Below, piece after piece: positions 18,554 through 26,288 of a stretch of 40,693 nt of DNA. The notes under the pieces were generated by a model. It did no database searches and was not told the DNA's origin. It saw only the letters and a list, made by a program, of their open reading frames with translations. Made by a program: the position numbers and the translations under genes. Source of the stretch: Oscillospiraceae bacterium (lineage in GTDB: Bacteria > Bacillota > Clostridia > Christensenellales > Aristaeellaceae); NCBI GenBank assembly GCA_031270865.1, contig JAISWI010000016.1, positions 1 through 40,693 on the forward strand, in the 5' to 3' direction. How positions within the stretch are numbered: the first letter of the stretch is position 1; each line of letters starts with the position of its first letter.

Positions 18554-20821
18554 CTATATTGTCCTCACCTCGTCCTCTTTTGTCACGGGTTCCTGAATGG
18601 ATTCGGTTATGGATTCAGAAACAGGTTCGGCTATCGGTTCATCCACGTGTAACGCGGCGGCCTCTTTGGGCGGATCGCCTGCCCCGGCCTGGGCTCCAGG
18701 CCCCAATACCGACTCAATCATGCGCTGCGCGGCTTCCTTCGCGTCTCCGTCAGGCTCCAGCGCGCCGCCGCCGCGAACCTGTTGGGTGATGATCGTCCTA
18801 CCGCGCTGACCGATTATCTGCCGGGGCCTGGGCTTCGACTCGGACGGCGGGCGCGGCGGGATGTTCGCGTCGGCTGCGGGTTTATCGGGACGCGCCGCCC
18901 ACTCCTCACCATGCAGGAACAGCGCGGAATCATCGCGGCGATGCGGGACCGTCACCATGATCAGGTTGCCCCAATGCAGGCCCAGCCGTCCCTCCCAGAC
19001 ATATTCGCCATCGTCTCGCACGACCAGCCGGTGGGCGTCGCTGTCGCGCAGGTAGAGAGGCGGCGCCGCGTCCTCGCGGACCTCGTATATCCCGGCTGGC
19101 AGGCCCTCGACGATCGCCTGGCCCTCCGCGTCCGAATAGAATGTCCTGCTGAATCCCTCGCCGTAGGCCGTGACGGGCACGCCCTCAAGCGGGGTTTGGG
19201 TCGTACCGGCGGACAGCTTCAGCACGACGCGCTCCACCTTCGCGTTCAGCACTACGTCCGGATCGGCTTGGCTGGCCGCGCTGGCATACTCCACGACATC
19301 ACCCGGATCGACGCTGTCGCAGTATTCCATATACGCGTTGAGCGTGGACTGCAGCAGCCGCAGCGTGCGCAGGGTCTGGCGGTCGCGGCTTAGCATGGGC
19401 TGGAGCAGCTCGACGCCCGTCTGGAATACCCGCGACAGCGCCGTTACGCCCAATCCCAGGGATGTGACGATCTGCTCGAACGAGCGGCTGAGCACCGCGA
19501 TGCCCGCCTCGACCTCGCTGACCGTCTGCTCCCGCGTGTCCGCGCCGGGGCCGCCGGACTGGTCGGCTGGCGTGATCGTCCTGGATTCCGGCTGCGCGGC
19601 GTTACTCGCGGCCATCTCGTTTCCGGAGACCACCACCTTCGCGTTGGGCACGCACTGCAGCCATATCCCGGTCGCCGACATCCCCTCCGGGCAGATGAAC
19701 GACTCGCCGTGCCTGCCGTTCACGCCGTATTCCGGGTTATCCAGCGTCACTATGGATTCCTTAAAATACATCAGCGGCGGCGTCGGCCCGATCACCACGC
19801 ACTGGCCGTTCACGCGCGTGTTGGACAGCCGCGCGTCGCCACCGCCTAGCACGCGGTAGACGCTGCCCATGCCCTTTATCGTCGGGCAGGACACAATATT
19901 ATCGATGATCGCCGCTCCCGCGCCGCCGTAACCGCATATCCCCCCGGTGAAGTCCGCCTGGCCCTCGACGGTCCCAGCGGAGGTGTTGCCGCGTATGAGC
20001 ACGGGCGCCTTGAACGCGTAGCCCACGATCCCGCCGACGTTGTCCAGGCTGCAGCTTACCGGGCCTAGGTTGTGGTTGGACTCGATCGCGGAGGCGTCGG
20101 CCATGCCTGCTATCCCGCCAGTGAAGCGCCGGCCCTGCAGCATCCCCTTGTTGACGTTGCCAGAGCACACGCGTACGTCGCGTATGCCGCCGGCGATCCC
20201 GCCCAGACCGTGGAACTGAAACCCGACGATCGGCCCGGTGTTCGTGTTGTCGGCTATAAACGATTCGTCCTGCGCGTAGCCGACTATGCCCCCGCCGTAC
20301 ATCGCGCGGCCCTGCGCCTTCAGCTGGCCGCTGTTGGTGTTCTCCGTTACGCTGGAATGCGAGACGCACCCCGCCAGTCCGCCCACGTACTGTTCGCCCG
20401 AGACGACCGCCACGTTCGCGCTGTTGGTGATCGTGGACTGGCTCAGATCCCCGGCCAGGCCGCCTGTATACTCCGCGCCGTCGACCGCGCCGCTCACCGA
20501 GCAGCCGGATATCGTCACGCGGATACCGGTCCGGACCAACGCGCCCGTGTAACGTTCCGTCTGCCGGGCCACGCGGGCCTCCACGCGCAGGTGCATGACC
20601 TTGGATTGGGTAAGATGGCCGAACAGCGGCGCGGTCAAGTTCCGAATCTGGTGCCCGTTGCCATACAGCGCGATGTTGGATAACCCCTCCAGCGTATGCC
20701 ACAGGCCGCCCAGCGCGATGTCGCAGGCCAGCTCGTACTCCGCGCCGCTGCGCATCGCCGCCAGACCCTCGGCGTCCTGTATCTTCAAAGTGACCTTCTC
20801 GGCAATCGTGTTGCCCGGCAT
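18554..20821 (-). CDS. GLUG-repeat protein with CNA-B-like domain and no signal peptide
   Basis: 755 aa from the ATG at 20821, set by AAGGAG 8 nt upstream; the frame stays open further upstream, but that part is intergenic. Residues 30-310 carry repeats of the GLUG type (GGLAGDLSQS, GGLAGCVSHS, GGIVGYAQDE, GGIAGGIRDV, GGIAGMADAS, GGIVGYAFKA, GGICGYGGAG), a right-handed beta-helix fold. Residues 435-500 are helical. Residues 525-625 look like a CNA-B/prealbumin-like beta domain (LEGVPVTAYGE, GLPAGIYEVRE). The tail is Pro-rich, then acidic with SESITES/IQEPVTK near-repeats. GLUG proteins are normally secreted, but this one starts MPGNTIAEKVTLKIQD with no signal or anchor. The sigma-E-like promoter suggests mother-cell synthesis, and a spore coat or exosporium role is a reasonable inference. 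Confidence 0.82.
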   Translation of the reverse strand: MPGNTIAEKVTLKIQDAEGLAAMRSGAEYELACDIALGGLWHTLEGLSNIALYGNGHQIRNLTAPLFGHLTQSKVMHLRVEARVARQTERYTGALVRTGIRVTISGCSVSGAVDGAEYTGGLAGDLSQSTITNSANVAVVSGEQYVGGLAGCVSHSSVTENTNSGQLKAQGRAMYGGGIVGYAQDESFIADNTNTGPIVGFQFHGLGGIAGGIRDVRVCSGNVNKGMLQGRRFTGGIAGMADASAIESNHNLGPVSCSLDNVGGIVGYAFKAPVLIRGNTSAGTVEGQADFTGGICGYGGAGAAIIDNIVSCPTIKGMGSVYRVLGGGDARLSNTRVNGQCVVIGPTPPLMYFKESIVTLDNPEYGVNGRHGESFICPEGMSATGIWLQCVPNAKVVVSGNEMAASNAAQPESRTITPADQSGGPGADTREQTVSEVEAGIAVLSRSFEQIVTSLGLGVTALSRVFQTGVELLQPMLSRDRQTLRTLRLLQSTLNAYMEYCDSVDPGDVVEYASAASQADPDVVLNAKVERVVLKLSAGTTQTPLEGVPVTAYGEGFSRTFYSDAEGQAIVEGLPAGIYEVREDAAPPLYLRDSDAHRLVVRDDGEYVWEGRLGLHWGNLIMVTVPHRRDDSALFLHGEEWAARPDKPAADANIPPRPPSESKPRPRQIIGQRGRTIITQQVRGGGALEPDGDAKEAAQRMIESVLGPGAQAGAGDPPKEAAALHVDEPIAEPVSESITESIQEPVTKEDEVRTI

Positions 20822-20867
20822 GCTCATCGCTCCTTTGCGCCTGTTGTGTATATGGCAGTCCAGTCGC

Positions 20868-20897
20868 ATTGTATGTACAGGCTGGGGGATATATATC
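20868..20897 (-). promoter_or_regulatory. Sigma-E-like promoter of the GLUG gene
   Basis: CATACAAT (complement of 20868-20875) is a perfect match to the Bacillus sigma-E -10 consensus. GATATAT (complement of 20891-20897) lies 15 nt upstream, near the expected KMATATT -35. The predicted start falls about 30 nt before the ribosome site. Confidence 0.6.
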
Positions 20898-21034
20898 AGA
20901 AGTTGGTATGTTTTGGAACCCGGCCATGAAAAATTGCCTGGCGGGATTCCGACGGCGCGGCGGGCAGGCTGGCTGTCGGCCTTGGCTTGTATAGCCTTTA
21001 CCTGATTTTTACTTAAATTTAGCTGTATTGCCAA

Positions 21035-21063
21035 TTGACATCCACGCCTATTTGGTGTATTAT
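21035..21063 (+). promoter_or_regulatory. Strong sigma-A-type promoter of the frameshifted secreted-protein gene
   Basis: Perfect TTGACA (21035-21040), 17-nt spacer, TATTAT (21058-21063). The ribosome site GGAGG at 21070-21074 implies a very short leader. It is divergent from the GLUG promoter. Confidence 0.8.
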
Positions 21064-21082
21064 AAATCCGGAGGTGGTGGTA

Positions 21083-21879
21083 GTGTTTAAAGGTTGTGAC
21101 GATCGACGGGTTCTGGGGAGATGGCTGGCTGCCGCTGTTTGCGCTACGCTGGCTGTTGTTTGGGTTGGTTTGCCGATGGCCGCGTCCGTGGAGGGGGACG
21201 CGTTCGAATGGTACGCTCCCGCGCGGATGACGGGCGGGCAGATGGGCGCGATTCAGTCCGTGGGCGAGAGCCTGTCCGCGCGGATCGACAATATTGTTAC
21301 GCGGTATAAGGACCCGCTCTCGCCGGTCGAGCTGTTCCATTACTTCTGCCTAAGCGACCACATGTGGGACCTGCGCATAGACGACGACTGGGCGGGGTTT
21401 GGCGAGGCGCTCGACAACCGCGACAGCGCGGAGGCGGCTGCCCTGATACTGGACACGCCGCTCAAGGGCATCACGCGGGCGCGTGAGGGGTACCTGCCGC
21501 GGGAGGAGATACTCGCGGCAGCAGCCGAAATACTCAAGAGCGCGAGAAGCGATGATCTGTTCGCCACGATGATCGCCATTCCCAAGGCACGCTACGACGA
21601 ATACGGCATGGCGTGGTGCTGGCGTCGCCGGACAACGCGCGCAGCGTGTACACGCGCTTCCCGCGTGACGGTAGGCTGCTGGAATACTATAACGCGGTCA
21701 CGCGTCCGGGGTTGGGGATTGATCCTATAGTTACCCAACCGCGCAAAAACAGGGCCGCGCTGCCGCAGCCCCGTCATCCCGCAGTGTATCGCTATCGCAT
21801 GTACACGAAGGACGCGCGGTTACCGGTTACTGGCGCAAGGCTAGATAGGCGTCAAGCTGTTTCTGAGCTTCTGCGATGA
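21083..21879 (+). pseudogene. Frameshifted gene for a secreted protein of unknown function
   Basis: Starts at GTG 21083 with GGAGG 8 nt upstream. The N-terminus is a clear signal peptide (GRWLAAAVCATLAVVWVG, cleavage near AAS). The first frame is coherent to about 21605 (SLSARIDNIVTRYKDPLSP, then YDEYGM), then becomes Arg-rich nonsense ending at 21730. A neighbouring frame takes over from 21605-21613 with VLASPDNARSVYTRFPRDGR and EYYNAVTRP. One base change in length therefore splits the gene. In the second frame no stop occurs before 21879, which would overlap the binding-protein gene and its terminator, so the natural 3' end is probably lost too. No family recognised. A sequencing error is possible for the first break. 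Confidence 0.7.
21745..21772 (-). terminator. Intrinsic terminator of the sugar ABC operon
   Basis: On the minus strand an 8-bp stem GGGCTGCG/CGCGGCCC (one G-T pair) with a 4-nt loop is followed by TGTTTTT. It lies about 55 nt beyond the stop of the solute-binding protein gene. Confidence 0.7.
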
Positions 21880-23299
21880 TGATCGCGGCGTTGGCGGCCT
21901 GGTCCGCTATCAGCTTATCCACAGCCGCGTCCGCGTCTCCGGCGAGACCTACCGATATCAGCTTATCGGCGTCGGCGTGCGTTTGATCGCGCTGCGCGGT
22001 CTCAATGGAGATATCGTCGGCGTTCAGGCTGAACGCGTCGTACGGGGATACCACGTTGTTCGGGTTGGAGTAGGCGTTCTCTTCCTCCTCCTTCCAGAAA
22101 TCCTTGTGGAAGCTCGCGTCCGGGCGCATGAACTGCGGCTTCCAGAACGCCCAGCGTCCGCCCCAGTCCATGAAGTTGCTGTTGGCCTGGTTCATGCCCT
22201 CGGGATACACGGCCTCTTCGCCGTTAAGCTCATACGTCACGCCCTCGATGCCGTAGTGCATCAGGTCGTACAGCGCCTGGTCCGTCTGCAGCAGGTTCAT
22301 GTACATCAGGACGCGCTCGGGGTTGTCGCTCGTAGCCGAGATGGTGGAGATATTGGCCAGGGGCGTGCGGTTGGGGGACTTGCCGTCCGGATACAGGAAC
22401 GCGTAATCCCAGTACGCGCCCTCCTCAACCCAGGCGCGGTTGGTGCGCGCGAATTCGCTCGTGCCCCACTTGGTGATGAGCTTGCCCTGGTCGATCAGCG
22501 CGTTGTGGTCGGTCTTGTCGTTGAGGACGTCCTTCCAGATCAGCCCGGCGTCCTGCAGCTTCTTGGCGTACTGGGCGTACTCGCGGTACGCGTCGGTCGC
22601 CTCAAGAGCCAGCACGGAGGGGGTATCGTCGCTCAGGTCGACGACCAGGTTGTTGCCCAGGTCGGCCAGCGAGTACTTAACCTTCATGGCGTCCAGCGAG
22701 GACACCTCGATTGTGTAACGGTCCGGGTAGGCCGCATTAAGCTGAAGCAGCGCCTCGAACACATCGTCAAAGTCGGTGATGTCCTCGGGGTTCAGCTCGA
22801 TGCCCGCTTCTTTGGCCAGGTCGCCGCGCCACTGGAAGTTGGTGCGGTTGTTCATGACCATCGTCCAGGGCAGCGCGACTATCTTGCCGTTATACGTGGC
22901 GGCTTCCAGCGCTCCGGATTCCTGGTACGCGGCGTACAGGTCGGGCGCGTACTCGGGCAGCAGGGCGGTCAGGTCCAGATACGCGTCCATCGCGATCATC
23001 TGGTAGTAGCCCAGCCAGTTGCCGTCGAAGTTCATGTCCCAGCTTTCCCCGGCGGCGGCCATCAGCAGCAGCGTGGTCTTGTAGTCGTCGCCCGGGATGT
23101 AGCGGATGTTGAAGTCCGCGTTCAGCCTGTCCCGGTAAGTGTCGGCGATGGTTGTCCACACCTGGTCCACGGCGGCCTTCTTGTCCCCGAAGAAGACGAA
23201 GGACAGCTTCACCGGCTTGAGTTCCTCAGCCGAGGCTATCGACGGTACGATCGACAGGCACAGGCCGAGCGCGAGCAGTACGGCGAATACGCGTTTCAT
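21827..23299 (-). CDS. Sugar ABC transporter solute-binding protein (family 1, DUF3502-like C-terminus)
   Basis: 490 aa from the ATG at 23299, set by AGGAGG 6 nt upstream; the open frame continues upstream only as a shadow of the permease gene. The signal peptide MKRVFAVLLALGLCLSIVPS ends near ASA-EE. It has a Cys at 14, but this does not form a proper lipobox, so anchoring is uncertain. The mature protein is a periplasmic-binding-type fold with aromatic, sugar-site-like residues (YAFLYPDGKSPNRTP, WDMNFDGNWLGYYQ). The C-terminal 60 residues are a charged helix rich in Asp/Ala, like DUF3502 members of the LplA group. It is the last gene of the importer operon, preceded by two hairpins that may raise its expression. 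Confidence 0.9.
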   Translation of the reverse strand: MKRVFAVLLALGLCLSIVPSIASAEELKPVKLSFVFFGDKKAAVDQVWTTIADTYRDRLNADFNIRYIPGDDYKTTLLLMAAAGESWDMNFDGNWLGYYQMIAMDAYLDLTALLPEYAPDLYAAYQESGALEAATYNGKIVALPWTMVMNNRTNFQWRGDLAKEAGIELNPEDITDFDDVFEALLQLNAAYPDRYTIEVSSLDAMKVKYSLADLGNNLVVDLSDDTPSVLALEATDAYREYAQYAKKLQDAGLIWKDVLNDKTDHNALIDQGKLITKWGTSEFARTNRAWVEEGAYWDYAFLYPDGKSPNRTPLANISTISATSDNPERVLMYMNLLQTDQALYDLMHYGIEGVTYELNGEEAVYPEGMNQANSNFMDWGGRWAFWKPQFMRPDASFHKDFWKEEEENAYSNPNNVVSPYDAFSLNADDISIETAQRDQTHADADKLISVGLAGDADAAVDKLIADQAANAAIIIAEAQKQLDAYLALRQ

Positions 23300-23323
23300 G
23301 CAGAGCCTCCTAGCGTTATTGGC

Positions 23324-23365
23324 ATACCGCTTGACGCGGTATATGTTAAGGGGGAACCGTCCCCC
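23324..23365 (-). promoter_or_regulatory. Two consecutive hairpins between the permease and binding-protein genes
   Basis: ATACCGC/GCGGTAT with a 5-nt loop (23324-23342) and GGGGGA/TCCCCC with a 4-nt loop (23350-23365), filling most of the 74-nt gap. Such stems commonly protect the mRNA of the more abundant binding protein; here that is inference. The first is almost the same as the hairpin at 17874-17894. Confidence 0.6.
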
Positions 23366-23373
23366 CGGGGAGC

Positions 23374-24315
23374 TTAGCCCTTCACCGCGCCGACCATGAT
23401 CCCCTTGACGAAGTACCGCTGCGCGAACGGGTATAGCAGCAGTATCGGCCCGGTCGTCACGATGACGAGCGCCATGCGCACGCTGTCGCTGGGTATCGAC
23501 GCCATCAGCGCCTGCACCTGCGGGCTGGCCTCCATCGTTTGCAGGAACTGCAGGTTGGATATAATGTTGCGCAGCAACATCTGGAGCGGGTACAGCTCGG
23601 TGTGGTCCTTGATCAGCATCAGCCCCAGCCACCAGTCGTTCCAGAACCCCAGCGCGGTGAACAGCGTGACGGTCGCCAGAACCGGCGCGGAGACGCGGAT
23701 GTATATGCCGGAGTATATGCGGAAATCGCCCGCGCCGTCTATCCGCGCGGATTCGTACAGCGCGTCCGGCACGGAGGTGAAGTAGTTGCGGAACAGGAAT
23801 ATGTTCCACGGTCCGGCCAGCATCGGTATGATCAGCGCCCATACCGTGTCGACCATCCAGCCTAGGTAGCGGATGCAGATGATGTACCACGGCACCATGC
23901 CGCCGGAGAACAGCATCGTGAACAGCACGTAGAAGTTGATCGCCCGCCGGCCCTTCAGCTGCTTGCGCGAGAGCGTGAAGCCCATCATCGAGTTGGTGAA
24001 CAGCGACAGCGCCGTGCCGAATATTGTCGTAAACAGCGTTACCTTGTACCCGTTCACGATGAACGTCATGTTGACGAACAGCGACTGATACGCGGCGAGA
24101 GTCAGCCCGCCAACGCCGGGCCACAGCGTGAACCCATGCAGCGTGGAATACGCCTTGGTCGTGAACGATCCCGCGATGACCAGCGCGAACGGATACAGGC
24201 ACGCCAGCGCGAACGCGCCCACGAACAGGTGGATGAGGAAGGAACCCGCGCTTGGTCTCCGTTTCGCGCCAGCCTTGCCGGGAACCGCGGATATCTTCGG
24301 CGAAGCGCCCGTCAT
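23374..24315 (-). CDS. Carbohydrate ABC transporter permease, MalG/LplC-like
   Basis: 313 aa from the ATG at 24315 (AAGGAGG 9 nt upstream). Six membrane segments can be traced, starting with FLIHLFVGAFALACLYPFAL at about 27-46. The cytoplasmic EAA loop, which docks the ATPase, reads YESARIDGAGDFRIY. The second half ends with the typical RYFVKGIMVGAVKG of CUT1 permeases. It starts 14 nt after the first permease gene. No ATPase gene is present in the window; many Firmicutes share one MsmK/MsiK-type ATPase among such importers. Confidence 0.93.
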   Translation of the reverse strand: MTGASPKISAVPGKAGAKRRPSAGSFLIHLFVGAFALACLYPFALVIAGSFTTKAYSTLHGFTLWPGVGGLTLAAYQSLFVNMTFIVNGYKVTLFTTIFGTALSLFTNSMMGFTLSRKQLKGRRAINFYVLFTMLFSGGMVPWYIICIRYLGWMVDTVWALIIPMLAGPWNIFLFRNYFTSVPDALYESARIDGAGDFRIYSGIYIRVSAPVLATVTLFTALGFWNDWWLGLMLIKDHTELYPLQMLLRNIISNLQFLQTMEASPQVQALMASIPSDSVRMALVIVTTGPILLLYPFAQRYFVKGIMVGAVKG

Positions 24316-24329
24316 GTCGGCCAGCCTCC

Positions 24330-25304
24330 TTAGAACAGCGCGGCTGAATCGTCGATCTTCCGCGCGGCGTAGTTGCTTATCAATACCAGTATAAACGATA
24401 TGCTGGACTGGAACAGCCCTACCGCCGTCGATATGCCGATGTCGCCGCGCTTGCGCAGCAGGCGGTATACGTGCGTGTCGATTACATCCGTAGTCGAGTA
24501 CAGCGTGGGCATATCCTGCGTGACGTTGTAGAACAGACCGAAGTCGGCGTTCATTACGCGGCCGATGGCCAGCAGCGTCAGCACTATGACGGTCGGGCGG
24601 AGCATTGGCAGGGATATATGCCACATCTCCCCCCAGCGGGACGCGCCGTCGATCTTGGCAGCCTCGTACAGTTCCGAGTCGACGCCCGCGATTGTGGCCA
24701 GGTACACAACGGAGCTGTACCCCGCGCCCTTCCATATGGTTACGATCAGCAATATCAGCGGCCAGTACCGCGCCTCCATGAAGAAACCGATCTTCTCCCG
24801 GCCCAGCGCGGCCAGCATACCGTTGATCGAGCCGTTCTCATAGTTGAGCATGCCCGAAGCGAATATGCCGATCACGACCGTCGAGATGAAGTAGGGCAGG
24901 AAGCTGAGCGACTGGGTTACCTTCTTGTACGCCTTGTGGCGCACCTCGTTGAACATCAGCGCGAGCGCGAGCGCGAAGACCGTGCCCGCGGCGATGAACA
25001 TGAAGTTCAGGGACAGCGTGTTGCGGATCGCCTGGCGCGCGTCGGCGGAGTTCAGGGCCTGGAAGTTGCGCAGCAGCGGGTTCATCCACGCGCTGCCGAG
25101 TATGCCATCCTTGACCTTGTACTTCTTGAAAGCGAGTATCGCGCCGAACATCGGCCAATAGCTGAACACGAACAGCAGCGCCATTGTCGGCAGAGCCATG
25201 GCGTACAGCTGCCAGCCGGACAAAACCTGGAGCAGTGTACGGCGTGTCCTCACAGCACGGGCCGAATGTCCCGCGCCAGCCGTCCCCATTAACATATTTG
25301 TCAT
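24330..25304 (-). CDS. Carbohydrate ABC transporter permease, LplB-like
   Basis: 324 aa from the ATG at 25304; upstream residues of the open frame are a leader-region shadow. The N-terminal cytoplasmic tail is basic and precedes the first helix (WQLYAMALPTMALLFVFSYW). The EAA loop reads LYEAAKIDGASRWGEMWHIS, and the C-terminal helices end in ISFILVLISNYAARK. It is the first gene of the operon permease-permease-binding protein. The ribosome site is modest (GGCGGTG). The substrate is unknown; GH130 1 kb upstream on the other strand and LacZ elsewhere suggest an oligosaccharide. Confidence 0.93.
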   Translation of the reverse strand: MTNMLMGTAGAGHSARAVRTRRTLLQVLSGWQLYAMALPTMALLFVFSYWPMFGAILAFKKYKVKDGILGSAWMNPLLRNFQALNSADARQAIRNTLSLNFMFIAAGTVFALALALMFNEVRHKAYKKVTQSLSFLPYFISTVVIGIFASGMLNYENGSINGMLAALGREKIGFFMEARYWPLILLIVTIWKGAGYSSVVYLATIAGVDSELYEAAKIDGASRWGEMWHISLPMLRPTVIVLTLLAIGRVMNADFGLFYNVTQDMPTLYSTTDVIDTHVYRLLRKRGDIGISTAVGLFQSSISFILVLISNYAARKIDDSAALF

Positions 25305-25345
25305 AATTGCACCGCCTGCTTGCGGATTACTGTCCCTACCAGCAC

Positions 25346-25374
25346 AGTTTAGCACAACGCGTTCCGCTTGTCAA
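25346..25374 (-). promoter_or_regulatory. Strong sigma-A-type promoter of the sugar ABC operon
   Basis: Perfect TTGACA (complement of 25369-25374), 17-nt spacer, TAAACT (complement of 25346-25351), followed by a leader of about 35 nt. Confidence 0.8.
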
Positions 25375-25453
25375 CCGGTTTACCATCCAAATCCGCGAAT
25401 GGAACCAACGCGGCCGATAACTCCGGGAAGCCCCCGTCTCCGGAATCCCGCTA

Positions 25454-25481
25454 TTGCTCTGCGCCGGATCTATGGTATAAT
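25454..25481 (+). promoter_or_regulatory. Extended -10 promoter of the SH3b protein gene
   Basis: Perfect TATAAT (25476-25481) preceded by TGG (extended -10), with TTGCTC at 25454-25459 and a 16-nt spacer. It is divergent from the ABC promoter 80 bp away. The leader is about 100 nt. Confidence 0.75.
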
Positions 25482-25586
25482 AGTGCTGGGCTGGAAAACC
25501 CAGTCAAACGGGTAAATACCGTTAATGGAATCCACGGTTGTTTGTTACAGTAACACAAAACGCTTTTGGATGATGGAGGGATGTGT

Positions 25587-26150
25587 ATGAAGAGATACGC
25601 AATTGCCAGGACACTGATCGCGCTGGCGCTGCTGACCGCGACGCTCATGGTCGGCGTTATCCCGGCGGCGGCGGACGGGATTGACCCGCCGATCAAGGAG
25701 AAGTGGGGCTACTTCAGCGGACGCTGGCCCGTGACGGTCGAGATCACCGACTGCAAGCGCCTGAACCTGCGCACTACGCCCAGCCTGTCCGGAAACTGGA
25801 ACATCGCGGCTTACCCGCCGCGCGGAACCACCATGACCGCGACAGGCCGCGTGGAGGACTTCATCCAGGTGCTGTGGAACGGCAGGACGCTCTACGGCTA
25901 CGCGGCGTACCTGAAGCCGATCAACGACGTGCCGATAGTCACGCAGCAGCCCCCGGTAGTTGTACAGCCGCCCGTGATCGTAAAGCCCCCGGTGGTTGTA
26001 CAACCCCCGGTATACTACTACCCGCCGACTTACCAAAACCCTGACCAGACGTGGCCGCAGCAGCCGGTGTACCCCACGTATCCATACCGCCCGTATAACC
26101 CATGGTGGAACCGGAACCCGGACAGGGAAAACAGGCCGAAACACTATTAA
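25587..26150 (+). CDS. Secreted SH3b-domain protein with Pro-rich repeat tail
   Basis: 187 aa from the ATG at 25587 (GGAGGG 6 nt upstream). A signal peptide (about 1-30, ending PAAA-DG) leads to a bacterial SH3 domain (about 50-108: LNLRTTPSLSGNWNIAAYPP, then a YGYAAYLKPI end), a fold that often binds cell-wall peptides. The tail is built from PPVVVQ/PPVIVK units followed by a Tyr/Pro/Trp-rich end (YPTYPYRPYNPWW). It has no catalytic domain, so it is probably a wall-associated or matrix protein. It is monocistronic, with its own promoter and terminator. Confidence 0.85.
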   Translation: MKRYAIARTLIALALLTATLMVGVIPAAADGIDPPIKEKWGYFSGRWPVTVEITDCKRLNLRTTPSLSGNWNIAAYPPRGTTMTATGRVEDFIQVLWNGRTLYGYAAYLKPINDVPIVTQQPPVVVQPPVIVKPPVVVQPPVYYYPPTYQNPDQTWPQQPVYPTYPYRPYNPWWNRNPDRENRPKHY

Positions 26151-26180
26151 CCGTGCCTGCTACCCGCAAACAGGGTCGAA

Positions 26181-26206
26181 GGCCGCCGCGCTATGGCGGC
26201 CTTTTC
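26181..26206 (+). terminator. Intrinsic terminator of the SH3b protein gene
   Basis: GGCCGCC (26181-26187) pairs with GGCGGCC (26195-26201), 7-nt loop, followed by TTTTCC. Confidence 0.88.
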
Positions 26207-26224
26207 CTGCCAAAGCCCCGGCGG

Positions 26225-26253
26225 TTGACTGCGCGGCTCCGGCAGCCTACAAT
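26225..26253 (+). promoter_or_regulatory. Sigma-A-type promoter of the GH130 gene
   Basis: TTGACT (26225-26230), 17-nt spacer, TACAAT (26248-26253); AAGGAGG follows 8 nt before the ATG at 26289. Confidence 0.8.
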
Positions 26254-26288
26254 AAGGAATTGCCAAATTACGCAAGGAGGCTGGTTTT

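Noticed and set aside
20822-21340. N-terminal extension of the GLUG reading frame
   Set aside because: Encodes low-complexity sequence across a promoter region and overlaps the divergent gene; the ribosome site fixes the start at 20821.
21977-23377. 466-codon open frame on the plus strand across the binding-protein gene
   Set aside because: It is antisense to a gene with clear motifs; long antisense frames arise from high GC and codon bias. Its translation is a Val/Gly/Arg/Gln-rich string with no domain.
23300-24202. N-terminal extension of the binding-protein reading frame
   Set aside because: It is an Arg/His-rich shadow of the permease gene; AGGAGG and the signal peptide place the start at 23299.
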